Assembly (NCBI GenBank): GCA_021770615.1
Contig: JAETQR010000008.1
Coordinates: 1-64,000, forward strand
DNA length: 64,000 nucleotides
Direction: 5' to 3'
Origin: Lachnospiraceae bacterium
GTDB taxonomy: Bacteria; Bacillota_A; Clostridia; Lachnospirales; Lachnospiraceae
In this document: positions 24,875-34,168 of the stretch, piece by piece
How positions within the stretch are numbered: position 1 is the stretch's first letter
Layout: each line of letters starts with the position of its first letter
Notes under the pieces: generated by a model
Database searches by the model: none
What the model was told of the DNA's origin: nothing
What the model saw: the letters and a program-made list of their open reading frames with translations, nothing else
Translations under genes and position numbers: made by a program

Positions 24875-25885
24875 ATGAGCTACAACAGAAAATGGAAAAG
24901 TTTACTGATAATTCTTGGAACTGCCGGAGTGGTATATTTAAGTTTTTATTACCTGCTTCCTCTGGTAGTTCCTTTTGTATTTGCTTTTGTATTTGCAAAA
25001 ATGATCAAACCAATAGCTGGCAGGCTACATAAGGTCAGCCGCATCAATGAAAAGGTCTGCAGTGTCATTCTTATCGTAGTATTTCTGGGAGCGATCGGAT
25101 GTTTCCTGTTTTATATCGGATATATCTGTATCGGTCAGATTACGGATATACTGAGAAATGCACCGGCATATATGGGGAATTGTGCCCGTCTGTGCCGACG
25201 GGCCTGTACAGGTGTGGATAATTTGCTTGGATTAAGACCCGGGGATACTTTTATCTGGGTGGAGGGGTGTGTTACCAATATGGACAGCCGCATTTCCCAG
25301 ATATATATTCCAAAGATAACAGGGTATATCCCCGGAATGCTCGTGGCTTTGGGGCAGTGGGGGGCAGGCTTTATCGTTTTTATCATGTCGACGCTTCTGA
25401 TTTCTTTCGACGGAGAGAGCAGCCGCCGTTACCGTAGCCTGATGCCGTATATTAACCAGCTTAAAGTAACTGGTTTTGCCTATATGAAAGCACAGGGGAT
25501 CATTATTTTTATCGTGGCGGCTGTGAGTGTGACGGGGTTATTTATAATGGGAAACCCTTATGCGATCCTGATCGGGATCATCATAGGAGTAGTGGATGCT
25601 TTTCCGATACTTGGAAGCGGGAGTATTCTTGTGCCATGGGCGGTAGTTGAATTGATCCAGAAGGATTTTTACCAGGCAGCAGTTCTTTTAACTCTTTATG
25701 TCATTACCATGCTTATCCGGGAGATACTGGAACCCCGCCTGATGGGCAAAGAAATGGGCTTAAAGCCGCTGTATGTGTTGATGTCAGTTTACGTTGGGAT
25801 CAAGCTTTTTGGCCTTGGCGGGATCATTCTGGGACCGATCGGGCTTACAATATTGAAAACGGTCAGCCAGTCGGCACGGATTTAG
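24875..25885 (+). CDS. AI-2E family transporter
   Basis: This 336-aa membrane protein has about seven to eight hydrophobic spans. It is a member of the AI-2E/PerM family (the DAFPILGSG loop and a C-terminal GIKLFGLGGIILGPI segment are typical). Members export autoinducer-2 or act as Na+/H+ antiporters; the substrate here is uncertain. I chose the ATG at 24875, which follows AAAGGGG, instead of an in-frame start 12 codons earlier. TTGACA at about 24823 with a weak -10 may be its promoter. Confidence 0.85.
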   Translation: MSYNRKWKSLLIILGTAGVVYLSFYYLLPLVVPFVFAFVFAKMIKPIAGRLHKVSRINEKVCSVILIVVFLGAIGCFLFYIGYICIGQITDILRNAPAYMGNCARLCRRACTGVDNLLGLRPGDTFIWVEGCVTNMDSRISQIYIPKITGYIPGMLVALGQWGAGFIVFIMSTLLISFDGESSRRYRSLMPYINQLKVTGFAYMKAQGIIIFIVAAVSVTGLFIMGNPYAILIGIIIGVVDAFPILGSGSILVPWAVVELIQKDFYQAAVLLTLYVITMLIREILEPRLMGKEMGLKPLYVLMSVYVGIKLFGLGGIILGPIGLTILKTVSQSARI

Positions 25886-25985
25886 CTCATAGGGTTAGAT
25901 GCGAAAGATGTGAAAGATGCGAAAATACAGGCATAGTTTAAGGTACTTCTTCATAGAATGATAGAGCATGAAGGAGGGGTATCAA

Positions 25986-26990
25986 GTGGAGGATAGACAG
26001 GATACAGCAATTACCAGATACGAACTGACGGTACGCAAAAAGTACCGTTCCCGTGGTGGGTGGATGCTGGATACCAATATGGGTCCGAAACTGCTGAGGG
26101 AGTATGAAAATGTCTGCAGTCATTTTAGCGTGGAAAATGAAATAAAAGCGTTTCTGATCGAAAAAGGCTTTTCCCGTGTGGACAGTGTTGTTCCCAATCA
26201 GGAAGGGAAGCTTGTGACGGAACTGGAAACCGGGGAGATGTATGTTCTTTATAACTGGTTTTCCGGGGACGAATGTAATCTGAGGTCTGAGAAATGTCTC
26301 GAATCGGCAGGCGGGAATCTGGGCAGGATGCATCAGGCGCTCAGAGGATTTGAGCTGACGGAGAAATCAGAGGATCAGGGGGAGAAGGCGGATACAGGGG
26401 AAGAACTTCTTCAGTTGTTCCAAAGACATAACCGGGAACTTAAAAGAGTAAATGGTTATATGAAAAATAAAAAACGTAAAAATGAGTTTGAGATATATGC
26501 GATAAATTGTTTCAATGATTACTATGAAAAGGCGTGCGAGGCTGCTGAATTACTTGCTCACTGCAGTTATTACAAAGAATATGGAGCAGACAGGAAAGAT
26601 ATCAGCCATGGGGAGTATAATTATCATAACCTGATCCTGACACCGCAGGGAATGGCAACGACGGGGTTTGAAAAATCCGGGTATGGCGTCCAGCTTCTGG
26701 ATCTGACTTATTTTATGAGGAAGACGCTGGAAAAAAATAATTGGAGCGAACATGCCGGAGATGCCGTTCTCTCGGGTTACGACCGGGAAAATGCCCTGTC
26801 GAAGCAGCAGATCGAATTTATTTATATCATGCTTTTGTACCCGGAGAAGTATTGGAAGCTGATGAACCATTATTATAATAAAAAGAAATCATGGTTGTCG
26901 GCGAAAAGTCTTGAAAAACTGGAAGATGTGAGAAACATGGAGAAAAACCGGGAGAAATTCCTTGGCGCTTTTGCCACAAAATATTCATGA
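25986..26990 (+). CDS. CotS-family spore coat kinase-like protein
   Basis: This 334-aa protein has the aminoglycoside-phosphotransferase-like fold of the CotS/YutH spore-coat family. The brace segment SHGEYNYHNLIL and the later LLDLTYFMRK region correspond to the kinase catalytic and metal-binding loops, with E in place of the usual D in HGD. Such proteins associate with the coat of Bacillus and Clostridia spores. Start: GTG at 25986, with AAGGAGGGG just before it; the ATG at 25968 has no RBS. It supports a spore-forming host. Confidence 0.83.
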   Translation: MEDRQDTAITRYELTVRKKYRSRGGWMLDTNMGPKLLREYENVCSHFSVENEIKAFLIEKGFSRVDSVVPNQEGKLVTELETGEMYVLYNWFSGDECNLRSEKCLESAGGNLGRMHQALRGFELTEKSEDQGEKADTGEELLQLFQRHNRELKRVNGYMKNKKRKNEFEIYAINCFNDYYEKACEAAELLAHCSYYKEYGADRKDISHGEYNYHNLILTPQGMATTGFEKSGYGVQLLDLTYFMRKTLEKNNWSEHAGDAVLSGYDRENALSKQQIEFIYIMLLYPEKYWKLMNHYYNKKKSWLSAKSLEKLEDVRNMEKNREKFLGAFATKYS

Positions 26991-27127
26991 AAAAAGTGGA
27001 AGTTTTACCAGTATCATGTTATACTGTTAACATAGCCGTGCGAAATCGCCTGGTCGATCAGGCAGCGTCGCCTGGCAGCGAATAAATCCTATGATCAGAT
27101 GGGAAAAAGGACAGGAGTAAAAACATC

Positions 27128-28432
27128 GTGAGAGACAAAGCATATCGAATTATGGCATTGGTTCTTGGTGTGTGCCTTATGATCTCCGGCTGTGGGAAAT
27201 CCGAACGCCGGCCAATGGTTTCCGGCAACCCGAATGCCTCTGTCACCTATGAACCGGGACGGGATTTTGCCGGGGTATTCAAGAAAGCAGATTATGCAAA
27301 TAAAAAGGTTACGTTTTATAATACATCAGATGAAAAAGAAGAGGAGTATGAATATAGTGGGGGAACTGAGGTTTTGACAAAAAATGGGAAGTCCATTTCG
27401 TCAGAATCTCTTGAAGCAGGACAAGTTGTAGATGTTTTTCTGAATAAAGAAACAAAAAAAATTGTAAAAATGCAGTTGTCGGGGGATATTCTTGAGTATG
27501 AGAATGTAAAAGACCTCATCGTGGATGTCAATGAAAAGTATATCCAGATCGCGGATGTAAAGTATCGCTATGGAAGTGGTTTTACTGTATTTTCAGATGG
27601 GGAGCCACTGGACATACAGGAGATCACAAAGACAGATGAAGTCACCTTCCGGGGTGTAAAGGGGAAGGCGTATTCTCTTGTTGTGACACGGGGCCACGGA
27701 TATATCAAGCCGAAAAAGTATAAGGACTTCATAGGGGGAACGATGACGGTAGGTGGAGTTATGATTCTTCCGGTCACGGATAACATGCTCGTGCCCGTCC
27801 CGGAGGGAACCTATGCGGTTTCCATGAAAAATGGGGATTTTGAGGGGAGCCGGGAAGTGAAGGTCGAGAGGGACAAGCAGTTTGTACTTGACATGTCCAT
27901 TTTTAAGAGTACGGCGGCAAATACAGGGCAGGTTATCTTTGACATCGAGCCTGTGGGAGCGGAACTTTATGTAAATGGCACGCTTACCGATTATTCAAAA
28001 CCGGTATCGCTGAAATACGGAAAGCATTCTGTCCGGGTTGTTCTGGATGGTTATACGTCATATGCAGGTGTCATTGATGTCCAGTCTGCTAATCCGACCG
28101 TCCATATCAGTCTTGCTGATGAAGAGGCTGAGGTGGAAGATGATGACGGGACAAGTGTCTCGGATGGGGAGTCGGATGACAAGGGGCAGGTATCTGACCA
28201 GTATGACAATCTTCACAAGATCACGATCAGTACACCGGCAGGTGCGAGTGTATACATGGATGGAACTTATAAGGGGACAGCCCCCTGCAGTTTTGCCAAA
28301 AAGATCGGAACGATTACGATCACGCTGTCGAAGCAGGGATTTACAACGAAAAGTTATACTGTTACGACGATTGACGACAGCAAGGATGTCCAGTGGAGTT
28401 TTCCGGATCTGGTAAGTTCGTCGGTCGGGTGA
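27128..28432 (+). CDS. PEGA-domain lipoprotein
   Basis: This 434-aa lipoprotein has a short signal peptide with lipobox SGCG (Cys at about residue 22) and a strand-rich middle region (about 55-260). Two PEGA domains follow (about 275-350 and 367-430, each with the GA-LYVNG / GASVYMDG pattern) around an acidic linker. PEGA domains are surface beta-sandwiches found on cell-wall-bound proteins. The start codon is GTG after ACAGGAG. An extended -10 TGTTATACT lies at 27017-27025. The specific role is unknown. Confidence 0.85.
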   Translation: MRDKAYRIMALVLGVCLMISGCGKSERRPMVSGNPNASVTYEPGRDFAGVFKKADYANKKVTFYNTSDEKEEEYEYSGGTEVLTKNGKSISSESLEAGQVVDVFLNKETKKIVKMQLSGDILEYENVKDLIVDVNEKYIQIADVKYRYGSGFTVFSDGEPLDIQEITKTDEVTFRGVKGKAYSLVVTRGHGYIKPKKYKDFIGGTMTVGGVMILPVTDNMLVPVPEGTYAVSMKNGDFEGSREVKVERDKQFVLDMSIFKSTAANTGQVIFDIEPVGAELYVNGTLTDYSKPVSLKYGKHSVRVVLDGYTSYAGVIDVQSANPTVHISLADEEAEVEDDDGTSVSDGESDDKGQVSDQYDNLHKITISTPAGASVYMDGTYKGTAPCSFAKKIGTITITLSKQGFTTKSYTVTTIDDSKDVQWSFPDLVSSSVG

Positions 28433-28470
28433 TCATTATTTATAAAAATTTTTAAAGGAGGAATTATCAT

Positions 28471-30198
28471 ATGGGTTACATGGAAACTTACAAACAGTGG
28501 ATCGACAATCCCTATTTTGATGAGGAGACAAAAAAAGAGCTGAAAGGGATCGAGGGAAATGAGGCCGAGATCAAGGAGAGGTTTTATGCAGATCTTGAAT
28601 TCGGAACAGCAGGACTCAGAGGAGTGATCGGTGCGGGGACGAACCGAATGAATATTTATACGGTCAGGAAGGCGACACAGGGATTGGCAAATTACATAAT
28701 CCGTCAGGAGGGTCAGAAAAAGGGTGTGGCGATCGCCTATGATTCAAGAAGGATGTCACCGGAGTTCGCCGATGAGGCGGCTTGTTGTCTGGCGGCAAAC
28801 GGGATCAAAGCTTATGTTTTTGAGAGTCTGCGTCCGACGCCGGAACTTTCATTTGCAGTCAGGGAGCTTGGATGTATATCGGGGATCAATATCACAGCCA
28901 GCCATAACCCGCCGGAGTATAATGGTTATAAAGTGTACTGGGAGGACGGCGCACAGATCACACCGCCTCATGACAGCGGAATTATGGACGAGGTAAAGGC
29001 GGTGACAGATTATGCAACGGTAAAGACGATGACCAGAGCAGAAGCGGAGAAAGCCGGGCTTTATGAGACGATCGGGGCTGCGATCGATGACAGATATATG
29101 GAGGAGTTAAAGAAAAATGTTCTTCATCCAAACTGCATCAAAGAAGTGGAGAAGGATCTGAAGATCGTTTATACACCGCTTCATGGTACAGGAAATATAC
29201 CGGTGCGCCGGGTGTTAAAAGAACTTGGTTTTACAAATGTATTTGTTGTGCCGGAGCAGGAACTTCCTGACGGTGAATTCCCGACGGTGAGTTATCCGAA
29301 CCCGGAGGCAAGAGAAGCATTTGAACTGGCATTAGAGCTGGCAAAGGAAAAGGATGCGGATCTGGTGTTGGCGACAGACCCGGATGCTGACCGCCTGGGA
29401 GTATATGTAAAGGACAGTAAGTCGGGAGAGTATATCTGCCTTACCGGAAATATGTCAGGTTCATTTCTTGCGGACTACGAGATAGGACAGAAACAGGCGC
29501 TTGAAGGAACTCTGCCACGTGACGGAATGCTTGTAAAGACGATCGTTACGACAAATCTTGTAGATGCGATCGCAAATTACTATAATATTGATGTGGTGGA
29601 ATGTCTTACCGGATTTAAATGGATCGGAAAGGAAATACTGAAAACAGAGCTTACGGGGAAGGGAACATATCTCTTTGGTTTTGAAGAAAGTTATGGCTGC
29701 CTGATCGGTACACATGCAAGAGATAAGGATGGAATTGTCGCATCGATGGCGTTGTGCGAGGCGGCGGCTTATTATAAAAAGCGTGGGAAGACACTGTGGG
29801 ATGCCATGATCGATATGTATGAAAAATACGGTTATTATAAAGATGATGTCATTGCCATTACCCATAAGGGGATCGAAGGGCTTGAGAAGATCAAATCCAT
29901 CATGGATGGTTTGAGGGAAAAGCCACCGGTACGTTTTGGTGATTATGAAGTGATCGCATTCAGAGATTATGAGAAAGACACAGTAAAGAATCTTCGCACC
30001 GGGGAGGAAAGTACGACCGGCCTGCCGAAGTCAAACGTACTTTATTTTGAACTGACGGATGATGCATGGATCTGTGTGCGTCCTTCCGGGACAGAGCCGA
30101 AGATCAAGATTTATTTCGGGGTTGTGGGAACGGATATGACGGACGCCGAAAAGAAGTCTATGGCACTTGCAGAGATCGTAAAGAAGACGCTCATATAA
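28471..30198 (+). CDS. pgcA: Phosphoglucomutase (alpha-D-phosphohexomutase)
   Basis: This 575-aa enzyme interconverts glucose 1- and 6-phosphate through a phosphoserine. The active-site motif TASHNPPEYNGYK places the serine at S144. The metal loop DPDADRLG, the sugar-binding GFEESYG loop and the C-terminal RPSGTEPKIK phosphate-binding motif are all present. Length fits the PgcA group. AAAGGAGGAATTATCAT precedes the ATG. It lies 61 bp before glgB, which suggests that glucose 1-phosphate goes to glycogen and cell-wall sugars. Confidence 0.95.
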   Translation: MGYMETYKQWIDNPYFDEETKKELKGIEGNEAEIKERFYADLEFGTAGLRGVIGAGTNRMNIYTVRKATQGLANYIIRQEGQKKGVAIAYDSRRMSPEFADEAACCLAANGIKAYVFESLRPTPELSFAVRELGCISGINITASHNPPEYNGYKVYWEDGAQITPPHDSGIMDEVKAVTDYATVKTMTRAEAEKAGLYETIGAAIDDRYMEELKKNVLHPNCIKEVEKDLKIVYTPLHGTGNIPVRRVLKELGFTNVFVVPEQELPDGEFPTVSYPNPEAREAFELALELAKEKDADLVLATDPDADRLGVYVKDSKSGEYICLTGNMSGSFLADYEIGQKQALEGTLPRDGMLVKTIVTTNLVDAIANYYNIDVVECLTGFKWIGKEILKTELTGKGTYLFGFEESYGCLIGTHARDKDGIVASMALCEAAAYYKKRGKTLWDAMIDMYEKYGYYKDDVIAITHKGIEGLEKIKSIMDGLREKPPVRFGDYEVIAFRDYEKDTVKNLRTGEESTTGLPKSNVLYFELTDDAWICVRPSGTEPKIKIYFGVVGTDMTDAEKKSMALAEIVKKTLI

Positions 30199-30259
30199 AC
30201 AGCGGCTGCCGCTGAAACCCACACGTTAGGTTGAAAGAGAAAGATTAAGGGGTGCAAAA

Positions 30260-32530
30260 ATGATGAATGAAACTTTAAAGGGGTGGATGAATCCGACGCT
30301 GATCGAGGAAATGGATAAAGGAGTCCTCAATGCGCCGCAGGATCTGCTGGGAATGCATTATTTTGAGGGGATCCAGATGTTTGTCGTAAGGCGTCCGAAA
30401 GCACGGGCTGTGTGGATCACAAATGTCAAGGGAGACAAAGCTTATGAGATGGAGGAGCTGGATGGGGAGCTTGGGCTCTTCGGCCTCGAAATAAAAGCCA
30501 AAACAAAGCAGTTAAAGCAATACAGGATACGGATACAGTATAGCAGCGACGACGTCATAGAGATTGCGGATCCGTATAGTTTTGAACCAGTCATAACAGA
30601 TTTTGACTGCTATATATTTGGCGAGGGGAAAAATTATAAGATATTTGATAAGCTGGGAGCCCATGTGGAGAAAATAAACGGTGTGACCGGTACGAGATTT
30701 GCAGTATGGGCGCCGGATGCGAGAAGCGTAAGTGTAGTGGGCGACTTTAATATGTGGGATGGAAGGCTTCATACGATGAGGCTTTTAGGGCCGACGGGAA
30801 TTTATGAGCTTTTTGTGCCGGGTGTGGCAGAAGGGGCGGTATATAAATATCAGATCACGACCCGGAGCGGAGAACTGCTCTATAAGACCGACCCATATGG
30901 CAATTTTGCAGAGCTGCGGCCGGGTAACGCCTCTGTTGTGACGTCTCTGGAGGGGTATTCCTGGGGCGACCGGGCCTATATGGAGGCACATGAGAAAAAG
31001 ACAAGGGAGATCCGGGAGAGAAATCCGATGAATATCTACGAAGTTCATCTGGGTTCATGGAAAAAGCGGATCGAGGATGATGATAATGGATTTTATTCTT
31101 ATCCGGAACTGGCACAGATGCTTGGCGACTATCTGGTAGAAATGGAATATACCCATGTGGAACTTATGGGGATTGCAGAATATCCATTTGACGGTTCATG
31201 GGGGTATCAGGTGGGATGTTATTATGCGCCGACCAGCAGATACGGGACGCCAAAAGATTTTATGTATTTTGTAGATGCCATGCATGAGCGCGGGATCGAA
31301 GTCATCCTTGACTGGGTTCCGGCACATTTTCCGAAGGATGCCCATTGTCTCGGGAATTTCGACGGAAAAGCATTGTATGAGCATCCGGACAGACGCCGTG
31401 GTGAGCATCCGGACTGGGGAACCTATATCTTTGACTACGGAAGAAAAGAAGTGCAGAACTTCCTCGTGGCAAATGCCCTGTTCTGGGTGGAAAAATTCCA
31501 CATTGACGGACTTCGGGTAGATGCCGTGGCATCCATGCTTTACCTTGATTATGGGAAACAGGATGGTGACTGGCTGCCGAATAAAGACGGAGGAAATGAG
31601 CATTATGAGGCAATAGAATTTTTGCGTCATTTAAATGCGGTGATGGAAGAGAGTCATCCGGGCGCTTATATCATTGCTGAGGAGTCCACCGCATGGCCGG
31701 GAGTTACGGAAGGGACGAAAGGTCGGGGACTTGGCTTTTCTTTTAAATGGAATATGGGATGGATGAATGATTTTCTTGAGTACATGAAGCTTGATCCGTA
31801 TTTTAAACAGTTCCACCATGACCAGCTCTGTTTCAGCCTGTCGTATCATCTCAGCGAAAAATATATCCTGGTACTTTCCCATGACGAGGTGGTTCATGGA
31901 AAATGTTCACTCATCAATAAAATGCCGGGTCTGACCGGAGACAAATATGCGGCGCTTAAGGCGGCGTTTGGATTTATGTATGGTCATCCAGGCAAAAAAC
32001 TATTGTTTATGGGGCAGGAGTTTGCCCAGCAGCGTGAGTGGAGCGAGATGAGGAGTCTGGACTGGTATCTTCTGGAGGAGGCGCCGCACCGGGGAATCCA
32101 TGATTTTATCCGGGACTTTAACCATTTATATAAAGAATACAGTGCGTTTTGGTATAATGATAGTGATATCATGGGATTTGAGTGGATGGATTGTGCGCGT
32201 CCGGAGACAAGTACCGTAGCATTTGTCAGAAGAGGAAAGACAAAATCAAACCAGCTCCTGTTTCTTTTAAATTTCACACCGGTAGCTCACGAAAAATACA
32301 GGGTGAAGGCTCCGTGCAAAGGAAAGTATACAGAGATACTAAACTCAGATGATGAAAAGTACGGCGGACAGGGCCGGATGAATAAAAAGGTGATCACTGC
32401 GCAGAAGAAAAAGGCCGCAGGAAAGCCTTCCGGGAAATCGAAGGTGTCCGGGCAGAAGGCAGAGTATGAGATTGAATGTTACCTGCCGCCTCTCTCAGTA
32501 GTAGTGTTGAAGTATGATTATAATGAGTAA
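30260..32530 (+). CDS. glgB: 1,4-alpha-glucan branching enzyme
   Basis: This 756-aa GH13 enzyme forms the alpha-1,6 branches of glycogen. It has an N-terminal branching-enzyme domain and CBM48 module (about 20-240), a (beta/alpha)8 catalytic domain with nucleophile Asp in DGLRVDAVA, general acid Glu in AEEST and the VLSHDEVVH motif, and a C-terminal all-beta domain. Near the C-terminus (about 700-735) is a Lys/Gly/Ser-rich insertion of about 30 residues that is not usual for the family. No glgA, glgC or glgP is near. Confidence 0.95.
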   Translation: MMNETLKGWMNPTLIEEMDKGVLNAPQDLLGMHYFEGIQMFVVRRPKARAVWITNVKGDKAYEMEELDGELGLFGLEIKAKTKQLKQYRIRIQYSSDDVIEIADPYSFEPVITDFDCYIFGEGKNYKIFDKLGAHVEKINGVTGTRFAVWAPDARSVSVVGDFNMWDGRLHTMRLLGPTGIYELFVPGVAEGAVYKYQITTRSGELLYKTDPYGNFAELRPGNASVVTSLEGYSWGDRAYMEAHEKKTREIRERNPMNIYEVHLGSWKKRIEDDDNGFYSYPELAQMLGDYLVEMEYTHVELMGIAEYPFDGSWGYQVGCYYAPTSRYGTPKDFMYFVDAMHERGIEVILDWVPAHFPKDAHCLGNFDGKALYEHPDRRRGEHPDWGTYIFDYGRKEVQNFLVANALFWVEKFHIDGLRVDAVASMLYLDYGKQDGDWLPNKDGGNEHYEAIEFLRHLNAVMEESHPGAYIIAEESTAWPGVTEGTKGRGLGFSFKWNMGWMNDFLEYMKLDPYFKQFHHDQLCFSLSYHLSEKYILVLSHDEVVHGKCSLINKMPGLTGDKYAALKAAFGFMYGHPGKKLLFMGQEFAQQREWSEMRSLDWYLLEEAPHRGIHDFIRDFNHLYKEYSAFWYNDSDIMGFEWMDCARPETSTVAFVRRGKTKSNQLLFLLNFTPVAHEKYRVKAPCKGKYTEILNSDDEKYGGQGRMNKKVITAQKKKAAGKPSGKSKVSGQKAEYEIECYLPPLSVVVLKYDYNE

Positions 32531-32551
32531 AAGATATGGGAGGAAATCGGA

Positions 32552-33202
32552 ATGCAGGTAATGAAACCGGGAATCGAGATCATAGATATGGATAATTATG
32601 AATCGATCCTGAAGAAAATTGAGAAGATCGGACGGGTGTGTTATAAAAGCGAAGGGAAGATTACGGAGGATTCGGCAGAGAAGTTTATCCGCGGCCTTCT
32701 CACAAGACAGCATGAGTCAGTGATCGAGCATGAGTCAGTTACAGTCCGTATGATCTGTGACAGGGGTGTGACCCATGAGATCGTCCGCCACCGGATCGCA
32801 AGTTATAGTCAGGAGAGCACCCGTTATTGTAATTATGCAGGGGATAAGTTTGACAACCAGATTTCGGTGATCGATCTTGCCAGTGGATTTGAATATGATC
32901 TTTCAAAAGAAAATGACAAGGCGAAATACGATGTCTGGACAAAGGCAATGGAGGAAACGGAAAAAGCTTATTTCCGTTTGTTGGAGCTGGGAGCGACGCC
33001 ACAGGAGGCGCGCTCTGTACTTCCGAACTCCCTGAAAACAGAGATCGTGGTTACGATGAATCTGCGCTCGTGGAGAAATTTTTTCCGTCTTCGTGTGGAT
33101 TCGCATGCACATCCGCAGATGCGGGAGGTAGCAAAGCTTGTATATGAGGAATTTCAGGAAAAACTGCCTGTATTTGTGGCAGATCTTGAAATCAATATGT
33201 AG
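32552..33202 (+). CDS. thyX: FAD-dependent thymidylate synthase ThyX
   Basis: This 216-aa flavin-dependent enzyme methylates dUMP to dTMP with methylenetetrahydrofolate and NADPH. The ThyX motif RHRIASYSQESTR lies at about residues 78-90, and the C-terminal region has the RSWRNFFRLR nucleotide-binding stretch. Length fits. GGGAGGAAATCGG precedes the ATG. It starts 21 bp after glgB, possibly in the same transcript. No thyA is seen. Confidence 0.95.
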   Translation: MQVMKPGIEIIDMDNYESILKKIEKIGRVCYKSEGKITEDSAEKFIRGLLTRQHESVIEHESVTVRMICDRGVTHEIVRHRIASYSQESTRYCNYAGDKFDNQISVIDLASGFEYDLSKENDKAKYDVWTKAMEETEKAYFRLLELGATPQEARSVLPNSLKTEIVVTMNLRSWRNFFRLRVDSHAHPQMREVAKLVYEEFQEKLPVFVADLEINM

Positions 33203-33217
33203 AAGGAGATCCTGAAA

Positions 33218-34159
33218 GTGATGATCGAAAAGACTGAATACGGTATGTCGTCTTCAAATGGCCAGGATACCGTGCATATTATTGAGTGGAAACCGGACGG
33301 GGAAGTGCAGGGGATTTTGCAGATTTCTCATGGGATGATCGAGTATATCGGCCGTTACGACCGGTTTGCAAGATTTATGGCCGATAGGGGATTTTTAGTT
33401 ATTGGCAATGACCATCTGGGGCACGGTGAGACGGCAGCAGAGAAAAATTTCGGGTATTTTGCCCCGAAAGATGGCAGTTATTATGTGGTCCGGGATCTGC
33501 ACCGTGTCAGCCGTTATATTCGGAAGAAATATCCGGATGTGCCATTTTTTCTTTTGGGACACAGTATGGGTTCTTTTATGGCGAGACGCTATGCCATGAT
33601 GTATGGCAAAGAACTGGACGGCCTGATCCTTATGGGAACAGGGAGTAAGCCACAGTGGCTTTTGAATACAGGGGTAGTGTTAGCGGACCTGTTTAGTAAA
33701 TGGAAAGGAGAGCGGGGGCACAGCCGTATTTTAGATAAACTGAGTTTTGCCATGTATAACAGCCACTTTGCGCCGGTGCGCACCCCTTCCGACTGGCTCA
33801 CAAGGAATGAGGATGAAGTTGACGCATACCGGAATCATAAATACTGTCAGTTTACCTTTACGTTAAATGGATACCGTACTTTATTTGAAGCCATTTCCTA
33901 TATTCAGAAAAAAGAACATATTCATAAAATCCCCGCAGAATTACCGATCTTATTCGTGTCCGGGGATGAGGATCCGGTAGGAGGTTACGGGAAAGGCGTC
34001 AAAGCAGTGGCAAATGCATACCGGAAGGCCGGTATAAAGGATATAACATGCATCCTGTATCCGGGAGCCAGACATGAGCTTTTGAATGAACTGGAGTATG
34101 AAAAGACACAGGAAGATCTATGGGAGTGGCTGTGCAGGCATCAGAAAGAGAATGGATAG
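33218..34159 (+). CDS. Alpha/beta hydrolase (monoacylglycerol lipase-like)
   Basis: This 313-aa cytoplasmic serine hydrolase of the Hydrolase_4/YtpA group has nucleophile Ser near 117 in GHSMGS, the catalytic Asp in SGDEDPVGG and the catalytic His in ARHELLNE. An early ISHGMIEY motif forms the oxyanion region. Likely substrates are monoacylglycerols or lysophospholipids. A GTG start at 33218, 9 nt after GGAG, is favoured; an ATG is the next codon. It is 15 bp after thyX and converges on a DUF885 gene. Confidence 0.87.
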   Translation: MMIEKTEYGMSSSNGQDTVHIIEWKPDGEVQGILQISHGMIEYIGRYDRFARFMADRGFLVIGNDHLGHGETAAEKNFGYFAPKDGSYYVVRDLHRVSRYIRKKYPDVPFFLLGHSMGSFMARRYAMMYGKELDGLILMGTGSKPQWLLNTGVVLADLFSKWKGERGHSRILDKLSFAMYNSHFAPVRTPSDWLTRNEDEVDAYRNHKYCQFTFTLNGYRTLFEAISYIQKKEHIHKIPAELPILFVSGDEDPVGGYGKGVKAVANAYRKAGIKDITCILYPGARHELLNELEYEKTQEDLWEWLCRHQKENG

Positions 34160-34168
34160 AAGCTTTTG

